From: Omnitrophica WOR_2 bacterium GWA2_47_8
Lineage (GTDB): Bacteria; Omnitrophota; Gorgyraeia; Zapsychrales; GWA2-47-8
Direction of reading: 5' to 3'
Length of the DNA: 10,938 bases
Assembly: GCA_001805375.1 (NCBI GenBank)
Contig: MHFY01000140.1
Coordinates: forward strand, 44,349 to 55,286
Part shown: piece by piece, positions 6,546 through 10,938 of the stretch
Layout of the letters: the number at the start of each line of letters is the position of its first letter
Position numbering within the stretch: position 1 is the stretch's first letter
The notes under the pieces: generated by a model
Told to the model about the DNA's origin: nothing
What the model saw: the letters and a program-made list of their open reading frames with translations, nothing else
Database searches by the model: none
Position numbers and translations under genes: made by a program

Positions 6546-6893
6546 ATGCGGAATTGGCTTAAGAAAAACATTTTAAAGTCCTTTTTCATTTTTCTTTTTC
6601 TGTTCAATATTGCCGGCTGTGTAACGGTAAAAGAGAGCACCGAAAGACCCAAATCGAATCCCATTGGCACGGAAGCCGACTGGATCCGCAACGGCGAGTC
6701 CTTTGAATTTGAAGGGGAATTATGGTACCCGCAGGATGAATACGAAGTGCTGCTGGATTCGGAGGTTTTCCGGGTGGGGAACTATCAGGGCGTTAACTTT
6801 TTCATTGAGAAGATCGATGTGAGGCCATATAATCACCTGTACACAAAATTTGACCGCAATAAATACCGGATATTCACGAAAGAAACGCAATGA
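6546..6893 (+). CDS. Small lipoprotein of unknown family inside the mla operon
   Basis: A 115-residue protein I do not recognise. The N-terminus has a Lys/Arg head, a hydrophobic core (residues 9-22) and the lipobox IAGC with Cys25, so it should be lipidated. Val at +2 does not match the inner-membrane retention signal known from E. coli, so outer-membrane sorting is plausible. The mature part is short and polar. It has FEGELWYPQDEYE, then LLDSEVFRVGNYQGVNFFIEKIDVRPY split over two strands, and ends YTKFDRNKYRIF. GGGGG at 6535-6539 is 6 bases before ATG. It sits between mlaE and mlaF with 3-base spacing and an ATGA overlap, so it is made with the transporter. It might stand in for an envelope partner such as MlaA, MlaC or PqiC, but it is much shorter and shows no visible similarity to these. 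Confidence 0.88.
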   Translation: MRNWLKKNILKSFFIFLFLFNIAGCVTVKESTERPKSNPIGTEADWIRNGESFEFEGELWYPQDEYEVLLDSEVFRVGNYQGVNFFIEKIDVRPYNHLYTKFDRNKYRIFTKETQ

Positions 6894-7609
6894 TCAAAGT
6901 CCAAGGGTTATATAAAAGTTTCAACGGTCAGGCTGTTTTAAACGACATCAACCTTTATGTCCCGGAAGGAGAGATCTTGGCTATTCTGGGAGAAAGCGGT
7001 TCAGGGAAAAGTGTCTTTTTACAGCATTTGATCGGGCTTTTAAAACCGGATCGGGGGACAATTGAGATCGACGGGACCGATATCACCAAATTGTCGGAAG
7101 AACAATTATTAAAACTCCGCGCAAAGATCGGATACCTGTTCCAGGAAGGGGCACTGTACGATTTTTTTACGGTTTATGAGAATGTGGCCTTCCCTTTAAT
7201 GGAACACACTCGAATGAAATCAAAGGAGATCACCCAAAAGGTCGAGCACATGCTCCACTTGGTCGGGTTGGAAAAAGCCGCCTATAAGTATCCGTCGGAA
7301 TTGAGCGGCGGGATGAAAAAAAGGGCTGCGCTGGCCCGTTCCGTCATTTTGGATTCAAAATTCTTACTTTGCGATGAACCGACCTCGGGATTGGACCCTT
7401 TAAGAAGCCGCCAGATCATGGATCTGATCGCCAACCTTACACCGGAGCTCAAATGCACGACCATTATCACGTCGCATGACATCCCTAATTCGTTTCGAGT
7501 CGCTGATCGCGTGGCGATCATTAAAGAAGGGCACATCATTGCTATCGGGACCAGGGAAGAACTGGAGCTTTCCAGGGATAATTCTATCCAGGAACTCTTA
7601 AAGGTTTAA
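6890..7609 (+). CDS. mlaF: MlaF-type ABC transporter ATPase
   Basis: A 239-residue cytoplasmic ATPase that powers the MlaE permease. It has Walker A GESGSGKS (34-41), a Q-loop in YLFQEGALYDFFTVYENVAF (the GALYDxxTVxENVAFPL pattern is characteristic of the Mla branch), signature LSGGMKKRAALARS (from about 138), Walker B LLCDEPTSGLDP (from about 158), and the switch His in TSHD. It overlaps the lipoprotein gene by ATGA and is therefore translationally coupled. Unlike the upstream junctions, the distance to mlaD is long (87 bases to the preferred start) and hairpin-rich. Confidence 0.96.
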   Translation: MIKVQGLYKSFNGQAVLNDINLYVPEGEILAILGESGSGKSVFLQHLIGLLKPDRGTIEIDGTDITKLSEEQLLKLRAKIGYLFQEGALYDFFTVYENVAFPLMEHTRMKSKEITQKVEHMLHLVGLEKAAYKYPSELSGGMKKRAALARSVILDSKFLLCDEPTSGLDPLRSRQIMDLIANLTPELKCTTIITSHDIPNSFRVADRVAIIKEGHIIAIGTREELELSRDNSIQELLKV

Positions 7610-7620
7610 AAAAAGGCCGG

Positions 7621-7634
7621 CCGCTTAAAGGCGG
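7621..7634 (+). other. Short hairpin after mlaF
   Basis: CCGCT and GGCGG form a 5-bp stem (one G-U pair) with a 4-base loop, 11 bases after the mlaF stop. It directly follows the GGCCGG stretch. It is the first of several pairing possibilities in the mlaF-mlaD spacer. Confidence 0.35.
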
Positions 7635-7642
7635 ACGAGCCT

Positions 7643-7686
7643 CGTTCATTTCCTCCTAAAAAAAAGGAAATGAAGAAAAATGAACG
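7643..7686 (+). promoter_or_regulatory. Alternative hairpins upstream of mlaD
   Basis: TTCATTTCCT (7645-7654) is perfectly complementary to AGGAAATGAA (7665-7674), a 10-bp stem with an A-rich loop. The same left arm, read as CGTTCATTT (7643-7651), also pairs perfectly with AAATGAACG (7678-7686). The two stems share bases and cannot both form. The first would bury the ATG at 7670 and the AGGA before it; the second would cover the region just before the GGGA at 7686-7689 that serves ATG 7697. This could tune mlaD translation. Only the complementarity is seen; the switch is inference. Confidence 0.45.
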
Positions 7687-7696
7687 GGACAACACT

Positions 7697-8290
7697 ATGG
7701 GCCAAAAAGATATCCTCAAACAATTTGCAGCGGGTGTATTTTTTATTTTAAGCCTTCTTTTGATCGCCTGGGTCGTATTCACCATCAGCGTGGAGAAAGG
7801 CGTGACAGAACCCAAATTTGACATGACGGTTTTGTTCCGTAAGGTCGGAGGCCTTGTGGTCGGCGCGCCGGTCACGCTCTCCGGGGTCAATGTCGGAACG
7901 GTGTCCGACATAGGTTTCTTAGATAAGGAAGTGGAAGGCAGGGGCGTGAAGGTCAGGTTAAGCATTTTTACCAAATATAAAGAGCAGCTGTATAAGGCGA
8001 CAAGTTTTTCCATCCTCACCGAAGGCATTTTAGGGGAGAAGATCATTGAGATATCAACTGACCCTGATTTTCGGCAAGAGGACTTGAGCCTGCTTGTTAT
8101 CGGTGAGGATCCGCTGGATATTCAAAATTTAGCGGAGACATTTGGAGACACGGCCGAGTCGCTTTTGGAAACATCGAAAAGGTTAAATATAGCGACCAGA
8201 GAAATTCAGAAAATTTCTTCAAGCACAAAACGTTTGTTAAACCGCATTGAACAGAGGATCATTGAAGGCAATTTGTTCAAGGTTTTTTAA
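7697..8290 (+). CDS. mlaD: MlaD-type MCE-domain lipid-binding protein
   Basis: From ATG 7697 the protein has 197 residues. One membrane helix (about 10-30, AGVFFILSLLLIAWVVF) anchors it in the inner membrane. The MCE domain follows (about 40-120): DMTVLFRKVGGLVVGAPVTL, then GVNVGTVSDIGF, then ILTEGILGEKIIEI. A helical tail runs to residue 197 (LAETFGDTAESLLETSKRLN and on). In the family, MlaD rings hold a lipid channel above MlaE. The upstream in-frame ATG at 7670 adds nine residues (MKKNERDNT), but it has no usable ribosome binding site and lies inside a hairpin; GGGA at 7686-7689 favours 7697. There is only one MCE domain. Confidence 0.92.
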   Translation: MGQKDILKQFAAGVFFILSLLLIAWVVFTISVEKGVTEPKFDMTVLFRKVGGLVVGAPVTLSGVNVGTVSDIGFLDKEVEGRGVKVRLSIFTKYKEQLYKATSFSILTEGILGEKIIEISTDPDFRQEDLSLLVIGEDPLDIQNLAETFGDTAESLLETSKRLNIATREIQKISSSTKRLLNRIEQRIIEGNLFKVF

Positions 8291-8305
8291 AGACGGGAAG
8301 AAAAC

Positions 8306-9382
8306 ATGAGCATGGGTGGGACACCGGGATTTTATCTGCCTTTAGAAATTATGCTGTCGCTAGGCTACTTTTTATGGGTGGGGGCTTTATTGATCGCCAA
8401 ACGCATCGGGCTTCATTGGCTAAGGCGTATCGCCCGGCGGACAGAGACCAAATTTGACGATATCCTTATCCGCGCAGCGGATTTTCCGCTCACGCTTTTT
8501 ATCCTTATCAGCGGAGGGTTTATTATCGAAAAGCATCCGGCTCTGGCGAACCCGCAGCTGACGCATGCTTTTCTTGTGGTTTTAAAGGCCGTGGTGATCG
8601 TTTCGATCATTCTGTTTGCCGAAAGGCTCACGGTCAGCCTTATCAAATATTATTCTACCAGCGTGGAGATCTTAAAGTCCTGGAGCGGGGTCGTTAAAGG
8701 CACCAGCCAGGTCATTATTTACGGCTTGGGTTTATTGATCCTACTGGATAGTTTCGGGATCTCGGTAACGCCGTTGATGGCATCGCTGGGGATCGGTTCT
8801 TTGGCGGTCGCGCTGGCCTTGCAGCCGAGTCTGGAAAATTTCTTTTCCTGTATCCAGATCATCACCGACCGGCCCGTTCAGATAGGGCATTTTATCAAAT
8901 TGGAATCCGGGGAAGAAGGCTACGTTCATAGAATTGGGTGGCGTTCGACGTGGATAAGGATGCTTTCCAATAACATGGTCGTTATCCCTAATAAATCTTT
9001 AGTATCCGCCAAAATTATTAATTATTATTATCCCGAAAGCGAGATGGCGGCCCTGGTCGAAGTCGGCGTTCATTACGGTTCGGACTTGGAACACGTGGAA
9101 AAAATCACAGTCGAAGTCGCGAAGGAAATATTGAATGAAGTCCCGGGAGGCATAAAAGATTTTCAGCCCTTTATCCGTTTCCATACGTTCGATGATTACA
9201 GTATTAATTTTTCAGTCATTTTGAGGGTCAAGGAATTTACCGATAACTACCTCATGAAACATGAGTTTATTAAGCGGCTTCATAAAAGATATAAAAAAGA
9301 AGGTATTGTTATCCCGTATCCGATTGAAGCGGTTAATTTCGAGCAAGAAAAGGCGTTTGAAAATAGGTCTTCGAAATATTAG
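8306..9382 (+). CDS. MscS-family mechanosensitive ion channel
   Basis: A 358-residue inner-membrane channel that opens under membrane tension to release solutes in osmotic downshock. Hydrophobic segments lie at about 9-30, 58-74, 86-106 and 126-146. The pore helix region then follows (about 153-185: MASLGIGSLAVALALQPSLE, then NFFSCIQIITDRPVQIGHFI). The soluble beta domain contains GEEGYVHRIGWRSTWIRM, NNMVVIPNKSLVSAKIINY and a closing EGIVIPYPIEAVNF. It has more N-terminal helices than E. coli MscS (286 residues), as in YnaI/YbdG-like members. GGGAAG at 8295-8300 is 5 bases before ATG. The 15-base gap from mlaD suggests it belongs to the same transcript. Confidence 0.93.
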   Translation: MSMGGTPGFYLPLEIMLSLGYFLWVGALLIAKRIGLHWLRRIARRTETKFDDILIRAADFPLTLFILISGGFIIEKHPALANPQLTHAFLVVLKAVVIVSIILFAERLTVSLIKYYSTSVEILKSWSGVVKGTSQVIIYGLGLLILLDSFGISVTPLMASLGIGSLAVALALQPSLENFFSCIQIITDRPVQIGHFIKLESGEEGYVHRIGWRSTWIRMLSNNMVVIPNKSLVSAKIINYYYPESEMAALVEVGVHYGSDLEHVEKITVEVAKEILNEVPGGIKDFQPFIRFHTFDDYSINFSVILRVKEFTDNYLMKHEFIKRLHKRYKKEGIVIPYPIEAVNFEQEKAFENRSSKY

Positions 9383-9418
9383 AATAAATACCGATCATTT
9401 TAAAAAAAGGATGGGAAC

Positions 9419-9712
9419 ATGTTCGTCATGGGAAATTTTATTATAGCTGTTGCCAAAGTCATTGGGCTTTTGTTGAACTTGGCGTGGTGGCTTATTTTAG
9501 CCCGCGCATTGATAAGCTGGGTCAGTCCGGACCCGTTTAACCCGATCGTGCAATTCTTGCACCGCGTTACCGAACCGATGTTAGAGCCTATCCGAAGATT
9601 TTTGCCACACAGTGTTGTGGATATTTCTCCTATCATCGCCTGGTTGATCATTTCCTTCCTGCAATGGTTTCTGGTGCCGACACTTATTCAATTCGGAATG
9701 CAATTTCAATAA
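9419..9712 (+). CDS. YggT-family membrane protein
   Basis: A 97-residue protein with one YggT domain; E. coli YggT has two tandem copies. Two membrane helices (about 8-30 and 68-92) flank the conserved stretch ARALISWVSPDPFNPIVQFL, then VTEPMLEPIRRFLP and ISPIIAW. The family is linked to cell envelope, division or osmotic protection in various bacteria, but its biochemical role is not settled. AAGGATGGG upstream of ATG 9419 serves as ribosome binding site. It lies 36 bases after the mscS stop; the pairing with a mechanosensitive channel suggests an envelope stress theme. Confidence 0.92.
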   Translation: MFVMGNFIIAVAKVIGLLLNLAWWLILARALISWVSPDPFNPIVQFLHRVTEPMLEPIRRFLPHSVVDISPIIAWLIISFLQWFLVPTLIQFGMQFQ

Positions 9713-9736
9713 AGAAAATCAACGAAAGAGAAGACC

Positions 9737-10024
9737 ATGCTGGATAAAATGAAGCAAATGATGGAAATAAAAAAGCAGGCCGATCAGCTTAAAAGAACAT
9801 TGGACGGCATCAGTGTGGATGTGGCCGAGGTGCCGGGAATAAAAGTCGTTATCACCGGCGGCCAGGATTTTAAATCGGTCGAGATCGATGCCGATCTTTT
9901 GAAGGCAGAGAATAAAAAACGTTTCGAACAGGGCCTTCTGCGCAGTTTGAACGCGGCTATCAAAAAGTCACAGCAGCTCGCCGCTGAAAAAATGAAAAGC
10001 GTGATGCCGGGCCTGCCATTTTAA
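9737..10024 (+). CDS. YbaB/EbfC family nucleoid-associated protein
   Basis: A 95-residue cytoplasmic DNA-binding protein, close to the family's usual size. A helical N-terminus (MLDKMKQMMEIKKQADQLKR) leads to a beta sheet with VEVPG-like AEVPGIKVVITGG and FKSVEIDADLL. A second helix follows, LLRSLNAAIKKSQQLAAEKM, ending GLPF. EbfC-type proteins form dimers that bridge DNA. The gene is commonly beside dnaX and recR; neither is here, so this copy is in an atypical place. GAGAAG upstream of ATG 9737 is a moderate ribosome binding site. A strong hairpin follows 10 bases after its stop. Confidence 0.92.
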   Translation: MLDKMKQMMEIKKQADQLKRTLDGISVDVAEVPGIKVVITGGQDFKSVEIDADLLKAENKKRFEQGLLRSLNAAIKKSQQLAAEKMKSVMPGLPF

Positions 10025-10034
10025 ACAGTAAAAC

Positions 10035-10070
10035 TCCCAACGATGCTGCTAGGTCGCAGCACCGTTGGGA
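10035..10070 (+). terminator. Terminator-like hairpin after the YbaB gene
   Basis: TCCCAACG (10035-10042) pairs with CGTTGGGA (10063-10070). After a single A/C mismatch, TGCTGC (10044-10049) pairs with GCAGCA (10056-10061), closing a 6-base loop. The stem has 14 base pairs in all, which is very stable. It is followed by TTAATT rather than a long T run, so termination is plausible but not certain; an RNA-stabilising or processing role is also possible. Confidence 0.55.
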
Positions 10071-10077
10071 TTAATTC

Positions 10078-10122
10078 GCGCTGGCTGACTTGACGTCGCC
10101 TTCGGCTCCGTAAGTCAGGCGC
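10078..10122 (+). other. Second hairpin before the PC4-domain gene
   Basis: GCGC (10078-10081) with GCGC (10119-10122) and CTGACTT (10085-10091) with AAGTCAG (10112-10118) form a stem with a 3-base bulge. ACG (10093-10095) can pair with CGT (10109-10111), and the tip can fold further (GCC-TTC-GGC). It ends 6 bases before the AAGGAGG of the next gene, so it may be part of a structured 5' leader. Confidence 0.45.
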
Positions 10123-10128
10123 TCATTT

Positions 10129-10135
10129 AAGGAGG
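10129..10135 (+). promoter_or_regulatory. Strong ribosome binding site
   Basis: AAGGAGG, 8 bases before ATG 10144, is the best Shine-Dalgarno sequence in the window and suggests high translation of the PC4-domain protein. Confidence 0.8.
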
Positions 10136-10143
10136 AAGAAAAA

Positions 10144-10377
10144 ATGCCGTATGATAAAGGATTAGATGTCGAAACATTTAAAGAAGTGAAAGAGTTCAAC
10201 GAAACACGGATTACCATTGGGGTCTTTTCTTACAATGGGGGCAATAAGAAGCTTCAATTGACCCGCGAAAATCTGGATCAGACCGGGGAATGGCGTTTTA
10301 CAAAATTGGGTCGTATGACCAAGGACGAAGCAAAGGAAATCATCCCTATTATGGGCCGGGCCATTGAGAATATGTAG
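10144..10377 (+). CDS. PC4 (transcriptional coactivator p15) domain protein
   Basis: A 77-residue protein covering a single PC4/p15 domain. Key stretches are RITIGVFSYNGG (22-33), NKKLQLTREN (34-43), GEWRFTKLGRMTKDEA (48-63), and a C-terminal helix IIPIMGRAIENM. In eukaryotes and in bacterial homologues such as B. subtilis YdbC, this fold binds single-stranded DNA or RNA as a dimer. Its bacterial role is mostly undefined, so only nucleic acid binding is inferred. The start is secured by AAGGAGG 8 bases upstream. Two hairpins precede it and a structured gap follows, so it may be transcribed on its own. A DNA-binding YbaB neighbour fits a chromosome-related setting, though the hairpin between them argues against tight coupling. 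Confidence 0.88.
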   Translation: MPYDKGLDVETFKEVKEFNETRITIGVFSYNGGNKKLQLTRENLDQTGEWRFTKLGRMTKDEAKEIIPIMGRAIENM

Positions 10378-10409
10378 TTCGGGGGAATTATTTTGTTTTA
10401 AGTGATGTT

Positions 10410-10487
10410 CGGCCACGGCAACGAGACCCGTATCGTTTTTGGGTAACGGTTTCGTGGGTCGTGTCCGGATAACGAAACAGGCTTCGT
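10410..10487 (+). other. Structured gap upstream of the glycosyltransferase gene
   Basis: Several complementary segments are nested here. CGGCCACG (10410-10417) pairs with CGTGTCCG (10460-10467) with one mismatch. Inside it, CGAGACC (10422-10428) pairs with GGTTTCG (10448-10454) with one G-U pair. ACGAA (10472-10476) pairs with TTCGT (10483-10487) next to it. A 13-codon frame (10405-10446, MFGHGNETRIVFG) also lies in this stretch, but without a good ribosome binding site. It could be a terminator, a leader or a small RNA; it does not match any riboswitch I know. Confidence 0.35.
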
Positions 10488-10491
10488 AACC

Positions 10492-10938
10492 TTGACCGTA
10501 ACCAACATTCTAAAGTACATCGACGATAGGCGCGAGAAATTCATTTTCGCGCTTATCTTGTTTTTCGGTGTTTTTATTTATAAGGAAAGCTTAACCGCGC
10601 CGTTCCTCTATGATGATTATCCTTCCATCGTCGATAACCCCGCCATTAAACATCTCAATCTCAAGGCGATCTGGCAGTATGACCCTTCCAGGTTTTTGAC
10701 AAATTTAACATTTGCGCTTAATTATTTTTTTAACCGCTTTGATACGGCAGGATGGCATGCCGTCAATATCCTGCTGCACAGCCTCAATGCCTTTTTGGTC
10801 TTTAAAGTGACTTCCTTTGTTTTTGAAGTTTTCGCCGCGTACCGGAAGTTTGAAAGGAACAAGGCCCTGTTCGCATCCTTGGCGGCGGCCTTTTTGTTCC
10901 TGTTGCATCCCTTGCAGACGCAGGCGGTGATTTACACG
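10492..10938 (+). CDS. TMTC-like membrane glycosyltransferase, N-terminal part (cut by window edge)
   Basis: The frame is open from 10447 to the right edge. No ATG or GTG occurs in the early frame; TTG 10492 is the most likely start, giving at least 149 residues, but the initiation site is uncertain. After a first membrane helix (about 17-33, FIFALILFFGVFIYK) comes FLYDDYPSIVDNPAI (38-52), with the Asp-Asp pair typical of GT-C enzymes in the first extracytoplasmic loop. RFLTNLTFALNYFFN, GWHAVNILLHSLNA and FLFLLHPLQTQAVIYT follow. This order matches the bacterial relatives of TMTC/TPR-type O-mannosyltransferases, usually over 500 residues and often with C-terminal TPR repeats. They probably transfer sugars from polyprenyl carriers to proteins outside the cytoplasm; acceptor and sugar are unknown. 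Confidence 0.82.
   Translation, partial: MTVTNILKYIDDRREKFIFALILFFGVFIYKESLTAPFLYDDYPSIVDNPAIKHLNLKAIWQYDPSRFLTNLTFALNYFFNRFDTAGWHAVNILLHSLNAFLVFKVTSFVFEVFAAYRKFERNKALFASLAAAFLFLLHPLQTQAVIYT

Noticed and set aside
7615..7622. GGCCGGCC palindrome as a protein-binding operator
   Set aside because: It is only 8 bases long, occurs once, and lies within a transcript rather than at a promoter.
7606..8046. A 146-codon open frame on the minus strand across mlaD
   Set aside because: It is antisense to a clear MCE-domain protein, and its translation is low-complexity (Ser/Thr/Pro-rich) with no recognisable motif. It is a shadow of the coding strand.
10085..10118. CTGACTT/AAGTCAG here as another copy of the heptamer repeat at 1125-1190
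   Set aside because: Only one 7-base unit is shared and there is no 7-base periodicity around it, so chance is the simpler explanation.
10410..10487. Integron attC site or known riboswitch in the structured gap
   Set aside because: The core GTTRRRY/RYYYAAC pair of attC sites is not arranged correctly, no integrase is near, and the conserved blocks of common riboswitches (for example c-di-GMP) are not seen.

Overview
All genes read on the + strand, tightly packed and often overlapping. The proteins are housekeeping and envelope functions of a Gram-negative-type bacterium: an Mla-type lipid transporter, a lipoprotein, a secreted NTR/TIMP-like protein, MscS and YggT. The gene mix and mixed codon style suggest an uncultured lineage, perhaps Omnitrophota or a related group. 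That placement is a guess from general resemblance; there is no rRNA or other marker in the window. I see no phage, transposase, CRISPR array, tRNA or rRNA, and no stretch over 300 bases without a gene.

Region 1 (1-1200): the 3' end of a gene entering from the left, a small secreted protein with a TIMP/NTR-like pattern, then thioredoxin (trxA) behind a recognisable sigma70-type promoter. A palindrome built of degenerate 7-base repeats follows trxA.

Region 2 (1206-3313): a compact four-gene run. It holds aspartate decarboxylase (panD), peptide deformylase (def), a stand-alone RlmK-like 23S rRNA methyltransferase, and a small protein with a PCP_red-like domain. Every junction overlaps or is very short.

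Region 3 (3314-9712): after a 130-base gap with promoter-like boxes comes lipoyl synthase (lipA), then a YbhN-type membrane protein and a YacP-type NYN nuclease that overlap by 74 bases. A minimal Mla/MCE lipid-transport set follows: permease mlaE, a small lipoprotein of unknown family, ATPase mlaF and substrate-binding mlaD. MscS and YggT genes come next. The lipoprotein gene sits inside the transporter set, and a hairpin-rich spacer separates mlaF from mlaD.

Region 4 (9713-10938): a YbaB/EbfC nucleoid protein, two adjacent hairpins, a PC4-domain nucleic-acid-binding protein with a strong ribosome binding site, a second structured gap, and the 5' part of a large TMTC-like (GT-C fold) membrane glycosyltransferase that runs off the right edge.

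No clearly new multi-gene system stands out. The best leads are the lipoprotein embedded in the Mla operon, the structured mlaF-mlaD spacer, the heptamer palindrome and the two structured gaps in region 4.
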